In this document: piece by piece, positions 1-7,296 of the stretch | How the letters are laid out: every line of letters begins with the position of its first letter | Position numbering within the stretch: the stretch's first letter is position 1 | Assembly (NCBI GenBank): GCA_964393615.1 | Contig: CAYMUR010000090.1 | Span: 1 to 21,973, forward strand | From: CAYMUR01 sp964393615 | Lineage (GTDB): Bacteria > Planctomycetota > Planctomycetia > Pirellulales > Pirellulaceae | Direction: 5' to 3' | Length of the DNA: 21,973 nt | Translations under genes and position numbers: made by a program | Notes under the pieces: generated by a model | Databases searched by the model: none | Seen by the model: the letters and a program-made list of their open reading frames with translations, nothing else | What the model was told of the DNA's origin: nothing

Positions 1-2
1 AT

Positions 3-125
3 TTTGCACCGGGCGGTTATGCTGGCGAAGGTCCCGGTCAGGTGCCCGAACCGACCGCGTGGGTCTTGATTGCTCTCGGAACGCTCGGTATGGGAACAGT
101 GGTCCGCCGCAGGAGTGGCAAGTAA
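3..125 (+). CDS. PEP-CTERM protein, C-terminal fragment (5' truncated)
   Basis: The window opens inside this frame, so only the last 40 codons are visible. A Gly/Pro-rich linker is followed by a classical PEP-CTERM sorting tail: V-P-E-P-T at about residues 14-18 of the visible part, a hydrophobic helix rich in Leu, Ile, Gly and Val, then the basic cluster RRRSGK and a TAA stop. In this family the tail directs an exported protein to an exosortase, which removes the tail and leaves the protein attached to the envelope or released as matrix material. The function of the missing N-terminal part cannot be seen. The tail class is clear; the protein identity is unknown. Confidence 0.85.
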   Translation, partial: FAPGGYAGEGPGQVPEPTAWVLIALGTLGMGTVVRRRSGK

Positions 126-724
126 GTAGGCATATTCACCTTCGCTCTCCCTCTCTGAGATTGTAGGCGCACTTCGGCGTTTTAAGATGCGTTCATTTGG
201 GTTTCCAACCGGGGGAGTGGTACGGACCGACCGGTAACGTCGTGGATGCGGCAAGCGACCGAGAAACGATGGAAACCTTCGCGCGCTGATGGTTCGGTTC
301 AGTTTCCTCTTGCTCGGTGGTAAACGTCAGCTGTTTTGGTCATGCGCTGGTTCTGTTGGCTCTGCATTTTTGACGGCTCAGAAAGCATTGGTACTAGGAC
401 ACGACAATGCGAGGTTCGTCGAATCGGTTCGCATGCGGTGGGAGATTTACCAACAGCAACAACCGTATCGGGCAATCGTCAAGGGACAAGAGCCCTCCGG
501 TTTCGGGACTGGAATATCATATGACTGGACACCGTGGTTCAACCACATTGAGGCGCTAGTAGAAACTGGGGTGTGGCTCTTTGGTAACGAATCTTTGAGC
601 GACAGCGGGCGATTCGCAGAGATACCCTGTTGTAGACGCCCCATTTAGTCCTTGTTAAACTATCTGCCTGTGCTGCCAGCTTTTCTCCAGCAATGCACTT
701 CTTTGACCCTTCAGGAGTAGCTTG
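126..724. other. intergenic stretch without a supported gene
   Basis: About 600 bases separate the PEP-CTERM stop from the transporter start. A 119-codon plus-strand frame (289-648) has no Shine-Dalgarno sequence, no recognisable domain and overlaps an equally open minus-strand frame, so I do not call it. A short GC-rich segment with TTCGG followed by four T at about 168-184 could be a weak terminator for the upstream gene, but its stem is only about 3 pairs. Nothing else was recognised. Confidence 0.5.
711..719 (+). promoter_or_regulatory. Shine-Dalgarno that fixes the transporter start
   Basis: AGGAG at 713-717 lies 7 bases before the ATG at 725. This favours that ATG over the TTG codon immediately before it (722-724). 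It is one of the clearer ribosome binding sites in the window. Confidence 0.7.
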
Positions 725-2104
725 ATGTCAGAAGCCAACCAAAGCGAAGTGAAATCTGCTCCGCGCAGATTGCGTCCTACCATCCTTGCCTTGGGGCCGG
801 GGATTGTTCTAGCCGGTGGTGTGGTCGGGTCCGGTGAGCTGATTAACACGCCGCTGCAGGCAGCCAATTTTGGTTTTCTGCTCCTGTGGGCGGTGGTGAT
901 TGCTTGTTTGATCAAATATTGTTTACAGGTCGAAATCGGCCGACACTGTATCGTCCATGATCGATCGGTGTTCGAAGCCATGAACATTACGCCTGGGCCT
1001 AGATTCTTCGGTGCTTCCTGGTTGATTTGGTCATTCATGGCCGCCTGGACAATCGCCCAGGTTGGTTCGGCCGGGATGATTGGTGCGCTGGCCGGTATCA
1101 TGCACGGGTTGATGCCACTACCCGAGGGGCTGGGCGTAGATACTTCGGTACAAGTGTGGGCCGTTTTTGTCTTTGTGTTGGCAATTGGGCTGATGTGGAA
1201 AGGAATCTACAGCCATTTCGAGAAAATGATTATAGGACTGGTGATCACGTTCAGTGTGATCGTTCTGATTGGTTTGTACATGTTGCAAGGTACAGATTAC
1301 CGTATCACTGGGGCCGACATGGTTTCGGGTTTCACTTTTTCGTTGGGAGATGACTCTCGTAAAGCGGCGTTTGCCGTGATTGCTTTGATGGGCGGTCTTG
1401 GTGTCAGTGGGATTGAACTTTTGGTCTATCCGTACTGGATTCGAGAAAAAGGATACAGCCGGTTCCTGGGTGCGTCGGATTCTGAGGGCTGGGACGAGCG
1501 GGCTCGCGGCTGGATTCGTATCATGAAGATTGATGCGGCGGCCGCCACGTTAACGGCTGCCATTATCACGGCGGCATTTTTTCTGTTGGGGGCCGCTATC
1601 CTGCATCGACAGGGCATTCAGCCGGAGGGAATTGGTGTCGTTAACCAGATTTCGAAAATTTTTACAGGAACCTATGGCAATTGGTCGCGGGGACTGTTTT
1701 TGTTTGGAGCTTTTTGTACTCTTTTTTCTACCTTGTTACATGCGATGGGTGCCAACGGAAGGATTTATACCGATTTCTTTTGTAGCATTGGATGGGTCGA
1801 CCGTACGAATTCCATGCAGGTCAACAAGTCCCACCGATTCATGCAAAACATTTTTTTGGTTTCCGTGTTAATAATTTATCTGTTAGTACCCAAGAATCCC
1901 GCAGCGCTCGTGATTTTAAGCCATTATCTCATCGGGTTGGTCGGTACTCCTATCGCGATCATCGCAATTCTGATTCTGGCCTTTAAAACAGATTCCCGTG
2001 TGCGGATGAATCGTGTCACCAGCGTGATTTTTGTGGCCTCCGTCAGTGTGATACTGTTGTGCGTTGGAATTGGTTTCGCCTACCAACAGGGCTGGATTCA
2101 GTAA
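725..2104 (+). CDS. Nramp-family-like divalent metal transporter homologue
   Basis: This 459-residue polytopic membrane protein has about 11 hydrophobic segments. The first (about residues 20-44) begins LGPGIVLAGGVVGSGE, the form seen in the planctomycete branch of the Nramp-like (PF01566) superfamily. Canonical Nramp transporters move Mn2+ or Fe2+ with protons, using a D-P-G-N motif in TM1 and M-P-H in TM6. Here the TM1 position reads G-S-G-E (35-38), and the TM6 region (about 215-238) reads GVSGIELLVYPYW, so the usual Asp/Asn and Met ligands are missing. The substrate is therefore uncertain; a different cation is possible. A charged cytosolic loop (about 240-268) follows TM6. The gene stands alone and converges on the 2211-4526 gene. 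Fold assignment is fairly secure; function is inferred. Confidence 0.8.
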   Translation: MSEANQSEVKSAPRRLRPTILALGPGIVLAGGVVGSGELINTPLQAANFGFLLLWAVVIACLIKYCLQVEIGRHCIVHDRSVFEAMNITPGPRFFGASWLIWSFMAAWTIAQVGSAGMIGALAGIMHGLMPLPEGLGVDTSVQVWAVFVFVLAIGLMWKGIYSHFEKMIIGLVITFSVIVLIGLYMLQGTDYRITGADMVSGFTFSLGDDSRKAAFAVIALMGGLGVSGIELLVYPYWIREKGYSRFLGASDSEGWDERARGWIRIMKIDAAAATLTAAIITAAFFLLGAAILHRQGIQPEGIGVVNQISKIFTGTYGNWSRGLFLFGAFCTLFSTLLHAMGANGRIYTDFFCSIGWVDRTNSMQVNKSHRFMQNIFLVSVLIIYLLVPKNPAALVILSHYLIGLVGTPIAIIAILILAFKTDSRVRMNRVTSVIFVASVSVILLCVGIGFAYQQGWIQ

Positions 2105-2138
2105 ATTGGCGATAGCTGTCGGGGCCCAATTACCGAAT

Positions 2139-2161
2139 CAGGCCACGGAACGGGTGGCCTG
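2139..2161. terminator. candidate bidirectional terminator hairpin
   Basis: CAGGCCAC (2139-2146) and GTGGCCTG (2154-2161) form a perfect 8-pair stem around a 7-base loop. It lies between the convergent stops at 2104 and 2211, where a shared terminator is expected. No U-tract follows on either strand, so the assignment rests on the stem and the location. Confidence 0.45.
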
Positions 2162-2210
2162 CTGAAATCTGTCAGAGAGCACTTTGTCGTCGATGAACCT
2201 GGTTGGTCAT

Positions 2211-4526
2211 TTAGCGGGCGACTTGCAGCGCAATTGTGTTGGCTGGCTGTTGCAGGGTTTGCTCGAGCCAGATGACCAGTGTGTGCAAGCCATTCGCATG
2301 ACGCTCGAAACCGTATCTGAAGGAATCAACGCCCAGCGGAATCCCGTTTAACGTCATCTCGATTGTTGCCTTGTTTTCGATCCCCTCGATGACAAATACT
2401 GGATTGATCTGGTGGACAGCAGGTGGAGATCGGAGCGTAAAAGAAAAGTCCCGTTCGTTCGGGTCGACACTGGCAAAGACATAGGCTCTTTGCGTTCGGT
2501 CGTAGTCGATGATTCTTAGTCCTTGTGCCGAATGCACGGAAGCTGGTTGCACCCAGCTGCGCGTCATTTTGACCGGATCGACATGTTCCTCCAGTCCCGT
2601 TAAATGTGTCCAGACTTTGAGTTCACGTTGATTACCGAGGAGTTTGTGTTCGATCGGTTGATATTCCAGGTCCAGCAAACACCAATGTACTGGATGATCT
2701 TCATATTGCCACGGTCTGCAGACCACTGTCCCAATCGCTGGTACTCGTTGCACTGGCCAGCTCCAGCATGCCATCCAGGGCGCTTCATAGGCGCCAATAA
2801 ATTGTTCGATGGAAATGTCAGGACTCGCCTGTTGATAGCCTTCGGTCGCTTCGGCGTGGAGAGCACGATAGGGACCCTCCCAAAGCGTGGAGTAAAGACG
2901 CCACAGGTCCTTGACACCAACGAATGGTGTGGGCCTGTCCTGTAGGTGCGTCCGAAAAACAAAATCGTTGTTATTTTGCTGTAGCTTGGACCAACGCGTT
3001 TCCCAGTCTTTCCACGGATGCGGATAGTGTAAATCCAAGCGGTTGCCTGCTAAATCTGTCACGGAAAAACTGTTGGGTAGTTGGAATACCTGGCGGGGAT
3101 GCATGCCGGGTGGCATTACCGTAATGAACTCGTTGATTTCATGCCAGCTGCCTTCGAGAAACCAGCCCATTACTTTTCGCACTGCCACCATATCCGGGTA
3201 AATATAGTAGTACTCGTCCACCCATTCTTCATCGACAATTGTGTAGACCCGAGTCGATTGGGGGTAACGCCAGTGGACAATGGTCCGGGCGGGGTGAGAA
3301 GCCAGGATGCGTACCCGTCCGAATCTTAATTCCCGGTCCATAAGAGGTTCTACAGGGCCTCTGTAATTGTTTTGTCGGCCGCCCGTCGTTTCAGCCCATT
3401 CCCAACAGGACCAAACGTCTTGTGATACCCACATGGGAACGTAGCTGGCGCCCCGCCAAAAAACCAATTTGTCAGGTTTGTTGTCAAAGCTAACGACGAT
3501 ATCTTGATGAGGTCCATAGTGTGGTGTAATTTCGTCCCATGCGAATTGTCCCTCGGCCAAAACTTTTTCCCCTAGCGAATCTCGCTGATCGACAACGACT
3601 GGACCGTCATATTTCAAATCCGTGTACGTGGCACCAAAGCGATACCGGATGGGTCGGGATTTAACAACGAGGACTTCTTGTTGTTGCTGACCGATTAGTT
3701 TTCCATTGGCTGCATTGCTTAGCTCGATATCCAGTAGATATTTGCCGGGGGCCAAGTCGGTTGTTGTCATGTTGTGTTGCCAATTGCTTTGTTCCAGGTG
3801 CGAAACTGCTATTTTGTGGGTTGCCTGGCGATTTCCGACAGTCAGGTGTACGTTGACTGGATAGCTGCCAGATGTCAGGCCTACGATGGCTAAACTGACA
3901 TGGAACAGATCGCCTTGAGCCACGAGATGTTTTCTTTTTGACAGGAAAGCATAACCATAGTCCAAGGGATCTAATCGAGTTGCCGGGCGTGCGGCCAGTT
4001 GCCACCAAACAGGTGCGTTGAAGTGGATAGATTTTTGCAGATCTGCCAAGCGTTTCCGGTTGTGAAAAAGTGAAAAAGTGAGAGGCTGACCGGGCAAAAC
4101 GGGTAGCCAACATTCTTGGACAATCTTGCACGACAGTGCTTGATGTTTTTTTAATTCGTTGGCTCTTGGGTTGTGGGCCGTGGGGACGGCCCAGATCGGT
4201 TTTTTTTCCAACTCGTTCCGGATGAATTCATCTTTCAATGGCGTAATATTTTCCAAGGGTACACTAGTTTTGTGTTTTCCCGTGGTGACCTGTAAGACCA
4301 GGCCCCGCATTTCTTTCTTGGAGTGGACGGTCACAAAGAACAGCGACTCCAGTCTTTCATTGTAGAATCGAAGATTGGAGCGACCTGGCATCCATTCTGC
4401 CTGGGCTTGCTGAACATCGAACGTGGGGCCTTCTTGGCCCACTGCCGGTTGGGAGTTGCTGCCGAACAATGTGTTCAAGGCCAGCCAGCAGGCCGAGGAC
4501 ACTATCCAGAAATGACGCGATTGCAT
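2211..4526 (-). CDS. large secreted protein of unknown function
   Basis: The chosen ATG (4526) gives 771 residues beginning with a good signal peptide: MQSRHFW, then a hydrophobic core SSACWLALNTLFG and a probable cleavage near residues 27-31 (A-V-G-Q). An ATG 36 codons upstream (4634) would bury this signal behind a long N-terminus, and neither start has a strong Shine-Dalgarno. The first ~290 residues look like beta-sandwich modules with alternating hydrophobic strands. Residues about 290-600 are rich in Trp and Tyr (for example YVPMWVSQDVWSCWEW at 362-377 and WVDEYYYIYPDMV at 435-447), as in carbohydrate-active or carbohydrate-binding beta-rich proteins. I recognise no catalytic motif or named family. 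The gene is separated by about 320 bases from the epimerase gene upstream, so it is probably transcribed on its own. Confidence 0.8.
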   Translation of the reverse strand: MQSRHFWIVSSACWLALNTLFGSNSQPAVGQEGPTFDVQQAQAEWMPGRSNLRFYNERLESLFFVTVHSKKEMRGLVLQVTTGKHKTSVPLENITPLKDEFIRNELEKKPIWAVPTAHNPRANELKKHQALSCKIVQECWLPVLPGQPLTFSLFHNRKRLADLQKSIHFNAPVWWQLAARPATRLDPLDYGYAFLSKRKHLVAQGDLFHVSLAIVGLTSGSYPVNVHLTVGNRQATHKIAVSHLEQSNWQHNMTTTDLAPGKYLLDIELSNAANGKLIGQQQQEVLVVKSRPIRYRFGATYTDLKYDGPVVVDQRDSLGEKVLAEGQFAWDEITPHYGPHQDIVVSFDNKPDKLVFWRGASYVPMWVSQDVWSCWEWAETTGGRQNNYRGPVEPLMDRELRFGRVRILASHPARTIVHWRYPQSTRVYTIVDEEWVDEYYYIYPDMVAVRKVMGWFLEGSWHEINEFITVMPPGMHPRQVFQLPNSFSVTDLAGNRLDLHYPHPWKDWETRWSKLQQNNNDFVFRTHLQDRPTPFVGVKDLWRLYSTLWEGPYRALHAEATEGYQQASPDISIEQFIGAYEAPWMACWSWPVQRVPAIGTVVCRPWQYEDHPVHWCLLDLEYQPIEHKLLGNQRELKVWTHLTGLEEHVDPVKMTRSWVQPASVHSAQGLRIIDYDRTQRAYVFASVDPNERDFSFTLRSPPAVHQINPVFVIEGIENKATIEMTLNGIPLGVDSFRYGFERHANGLHTLVIWLEQTLQQPANTIALQVAR

Positions 4527-4846
4527 AGGGTTCGCCTTGCCTATTTGACGGATCAAGAAAAGAACATTTGACCAATGAGTGAGGAGATCATTTTTTGCTT
4601 TGCCCGGCATCCGGGCTGGTGGGTTATTTCGCATGTCGGATTACGAACGCCTGTTAACAGCCAACTTTACCGCTGTGAAAAACTTGTGCTACCCACAGGT
4701 TTTCCATTTTGATTACCAAGCCAGGACCTGTAGGCGACCAGTAATATTCTAGCCCGGTTTCTCTGAATTTACGATGATTCCATGTGAAGACGGTGGCAGC
4801 AGATTCCAGAAGAACGAGCGAACTGCTATGTATTTCAAGGTTTCGC
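4527..4846. other. intergenic leader of the secreted-protein gene
   Basis: This stretch holds the end-to-start gap between the epimerase remnant and the 2211-4526 gene, both on the minus strand. It should contain the promoter of the latter, but I found no convincing paired -35/-10 boxes and no clear terminator hairpin for the former. The first 108 bases could be read as an N-terminal extension of the secreted protein, which I consider unlikely. Confidence 0.4.
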
Positions 4847-5242
4847 TCAGGCTGCAGGTTTTGCAGACGAGATCAAATCCTGGTCATGTGATTTCAAACT
4901 TTGCAGACTGTCATCATCCGTATGGACAGCCAGCGTCAAGGCATAATGTTTTGATGCGCCGGCTGCCAATCGACCGTCGGCTAGCGGATGGTCATCGCGA
5001 AATTTTCCAAACAGTGACCCACTGAACGGTTCTAATGCGGTAACGTAGGCTCCACCAGGCCCGTAATGCTGCCAGTTGGCCAGACGCGGAAGTGCTTGAG
5101 CATCGTAGCTCAAAGCCACCCCCAGGCCCAGTTTGCGATTGATCACTCCCAGTTGTGCGGTGCCATTTGCCCCGTTGTGAATGTCCATCAGCAGGCCACG
5201 TGAACTGGTTCCCGCATGTTCCGGGAGCGGATCGGGAATATT
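4847..5242 (-). pseudogene. DUF4432 epimerase-like gene, C-terminal part after in-frame stop
   Basis: This frame continues directly, in the same reading frame, from the gene part ending at 5243. After the TAA it reads NIPDPLPEHAGTSSRGLL, then a Met at 5188 and 112 more residues, with no other stop. It contains strands typical of the second half of aldose-1-epimerase-like proteins: NGTAQLGVINRKLGLGVAL, a NWQHYGPGGAYVTALEP segment whose Glu in A-L-E-P sits where the family usually has its catalytic base, and a terminal strand LTLAVHT. If translated alone from 5188 the product would be 113 residues and very unlikely to fold. It may be dead sequence, or sound sequence if the TAA is an assembly error. 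Confidence 0.7.
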
Positions 5243-5959
5243 TTAAAAAGCGTTCAGATTTTCCGTACCAGTTGGCGGGCAGGGTGGATCAAGACCATCC
5301 CAGATTCCATTGACCTGTCCGCCACCCACGATTTCCGCACCACCGTCGACGAGAGGGTAACCGAAATTGACATGGTACAGCCAGTTGTGTGGAATTTCAG
5401 TATTGCCCTGATTGATCACCTCGTCAGAGATCCTGATAACGGGTTGGCCTAGCGTTGCTTCAATACGCCGCCGCACTTCGACAACCGGACCATACATGCG
5501 CGTGTCGCGCACACTCAACTCGAGATACATTTCCATGTCGCCGCGACGGGGGTCCGGATTGCGGATGGAAAGCAGTGCTGCGGGCGTGTTGGAATAAGGA
5601 CCATGTAAATACAGCGCTTGGCCATCTTCCTCGCGGCCAGGCCCGATATAGCGTGGGCCGCAAGTAGTGACCAATCCACCGGGCCAGCTTGACAACCAGT
5701 CATCATCTTTTTGTGGAGCGGCAACCGGCGGTTTGTATCCATTGGGCGTCAAATAGGCGAGGCTGTAATGGCCAAAGAAAGCCTCGACAATATCACCGCC
5801 TCGATCCAGTGCTACCGTAAATCGCAAGCCACAACCGGTGTCCACCAGGGCAACGCGACAACCAGGAGAACCGCCAGCATCCGGCCAGTCGTAGCGGGCC
5901 GTACGGATGCCACCCACCTGGTGGATGCACTCGAATTTTTCGGGATCGAATCCGGGCAT
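5243..5959 (-). CDS. DUF4432 / aldose 1-epimerase-like protein, N-terminal part ending at premature TAA
   Basis: The 238-residue product resembles the first two thirds of DUF4432 proteins, which belong to the galactose-mutarotase-like beta-sandwich superfamily and act on sugars or sugar derivatives. Supporting segments are the GGLVTTCGP stretch (about 94-102), a HGPYSNTPA segment (about 119-127), paired strands MEMYLELSVRD and VEVRRRIEATLG, and the HNWLYHVNFGYPLVDGG core (about 190-206) that carries the usual His. The frame stops at TAA (5243-5245), yet the next 132 codons in the same frame encode the rest of the fold; with them the protein would be about 370 residues, normal for the family. 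The ATG lies 5 bases after the cyclase stop, so the two genes are probably co-transcribed. It has no signal peptide, in contrast to its partner. Confidence 0.7.
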   Translation of the reverse strand: MPGFDPEKFECIHQVGGIRTARYDWPDAGGSPGCRVALVDTGCGLRFTVALDRGGDIVEAFFGHYSLAYLTPNGYKPPVAAPQKDDDWLSSWPGGLVTTCGPRYIGPGREEDGQALYLHGPYSNTPAALLSIRNPDPRRGDMEMYLELSVRDTRMYGPVVEVRRRIEATLGQPVIRISDEVINQGNTEIPHNWLYHVNFGYPLVDGGAEIVGGGQVNGIWDGLDPPCPPTGTENLNAF

Positions 5960-5964
5960 ATTGT

Positions 5965-6948
5965 TTATTTTACCGCCAAAGGACTTCCCGGTGAACCGGT
6001 TGCACCCTTGAGTGGTAAGGGAACATAAATAAACGCGAATGTGTATACTTTGTCAGCCGCTAATTCCGACAGTTTCAAGTTTTCCAGATGGTAGATACCA
6101 TGCCGGGTGATGTTCCAATGGTGAACGGGAGCTATTTGATCTGGACCACCATCAAATGGAACGACTTCAATACCCCAGGTATCTGCTCCAACCATGGAAA
6201 TTTTACGATCTGTCAGCCAACGAGCGGCAGCCATTCCAATTCCCGGCTCAGTTGCACTGTAAGTGTCGTTATCGACCATCCACAAATCACCGTGACCAGT
6301 GTGTAGCAAGACGACATCTCCTGGTTCGATGTTTTTCAGTCCTGTAGCGTCCAGTGCTTTTTGTAGGTCCGCCGGCGTGATGATATAATCCGGGGGCAGT
6401 CGGCGAACGCCAGCAACCCTTGCCACGTCCAGAAGGATTCCGCGCGTGAAAACAGGGCCCATGTTTTCCACTCCCAGTTTTTTCAAACCTTGGCCGTCTC
6501 CAAAGTCAGCCAGATCAAAACCGTTGTAGAAGAGATCTTTATTCCCCACACGAACACCTACGTGTCCTAACCCATCCAACTGCGTACCGACTTGTCCAAT
6601 TTGACCACTGAAAAGTTCGTCATTGCTGACCAGCTTGTTTGCGCCCAGCGGACCCGAAGTCGGCACGCCTGGTATGGTTAAACTGTAAAAACGACTACCG
6701 CCTAGTGGCATACCAGGTTCGTAGACCTGGCCAAGTTCGTAAATCTTTCCTTGTTTAATCAGTTGGTTCGCCTGGAGAACCTTGGCCGGTGTGATGTGAT
6801 TGAGTGCGCCTTTTTGGTCATCGGGGCCCCACTCAGAGGGCCACCAGCGGGGACCGATGGGCGTCTCTTGTTTCTGGCCTAAGGAGACCGAACCGACGGT
6901 GACCACGACGAACGTTACACAGGCAAGAATGGTGAGACGGTGCGACAC
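5965..6948 (-). CDS. secreted putative cyclase (kynurenine-formamidase-like, PF04199)
   Basis: The start chosen is GTG at 6948 because AAGGGG lies 6 bases before it and the product then begins with a signal peptide (LTILACVTFVVVTVGSVSLGQ); a GTG 9 codons upstream has no such support. The 327-residue protein shows the cyclase-family landmarks: W-G-x-D-D-x-K-G-A-L-N (40-50), VLLHTGHGDLW (213-223), ISMVGADTWGIEV (250-262) and HGIYHLENLKL (283-293) with the conserved Glu. These enzymes are metal-dependent hydrolases of amides or cyclic substrates such as N-formylkynurenine or isatin. The usual H-x-G-T-H-x-D-x-x-x-H motif reads Q-V-G-T-Q-L-D-G-L-G-H (119-129), so two His are Gln. It is followed within 5 bases by the epimerase-like gene. 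The substrate is unknown. Confidence 0.85.
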   Translation of the reverse strand: MSHRLTILACVTFVVVTVGSVSLGQKQETPIGPRWWPSEWGPDDQKGALNHITPAKVLQANQLIKQGKIYELGQVYEPGMPLGGSRFYSLTIPGVPTSGPLGANKLVSNDELFSGQIGQVGTQLDGLGHVGVRVGNKDLFYNGFDLADFGDGQGLKKLGVENMGPVFTRGILLDVARVAGVRRLPPDYIITPADLQKALDATGLKNIEPGDVVLLHTGHGDLWMVDNDTYSATEPGIGMAAARWLTDRKISMVGADTWGIEVVPFDGGPDQIAPVHHWNITRHGIYHLENLKLSELAADKVYTFAFIYVPLPLKGATGSPGSPLAVK

Positions 6949-6960
6949 GAAATTCCCCTT
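6942..6960 (-). promoter_or_regulatory. Shine-Dalgarno deciding the cyclase GTG start
   Basis: On the minus strand AAGGGG (plus-strand 6955-6960) is followed by AATTTC and GTG at 6948-6946. The 6-base spacing and the following signal peptide make this the best start for the cyclase gene. Confidence 0.6.
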
Positions 6961-7281
6961 CCATTTAAAATGCACTTCATGAAATCCGCTGAAGACAAAC
7001 GTGAACCTTAAATAGAATGATACCCTTTGTTGTTTCGATTTTCAAACCTGGCGTGTACCAAAATGACGGCAACGACCCGGGTAAAACCAAGCTTATTTTT
7101 CCGATAGGGTTTTTATTGACGAAGCATTTCAGCCGCCATGGACTCACCTGGTCGCTGTGGCCGTCAACTCCGGGTCCGGTCTTTGACATCATCCGGCAAG
7201 ATGGGGCAGAAAAAATGGTTCTGAAAAAAAGACCGGTTTGCATCCTGGATTTCCGACAGGGCAAGATTCCACAAGCGAGAA
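6949..7281. other. intergenic stretch between the giant gene and the cyclase gene
   Basis: 333 bases lie between the stop of the giant gene and the cyclase start, both on the minus strand. Frames crossing it on either strand (a 102- and a 104-codon one) overlap each other and match nothing I recognise. The part next to 7282 contains a possible terminator, listed separately. No convincing promoter pair for the cyclase gene was found. Confidence 0.4.
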
Positions 7282-7296
7282 TCAAGTCAACCGGTT
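7224..7296 (-). terminator. possible terminator of the giant gene
   Basis: In the minus-strand transcript AACCGGTT (plus 7289-7296, overlapping the last codons) can pair with the second ACCGGTT-type copy at 7232-7239, and a run of seven U follows at once (plus-strand A-run 7224-7230). The loop is about 49 bases, which is long, so only the U-run and the repeated arm support it. Confidence 0.3.

Noticed and set aside
289..648. 119-codon plus-strand open frame before the transporter
   Set aside because: It has no ribosome binding site, no domain or clear signal peptide, and overlaps open frames on both strands.
4527..4634. 36-residue N-terminal extension of the secreted protein
   Set aside because: It would place a long charged stretch before the signal peptide, and its ATG has no Shine-Dalgarno.
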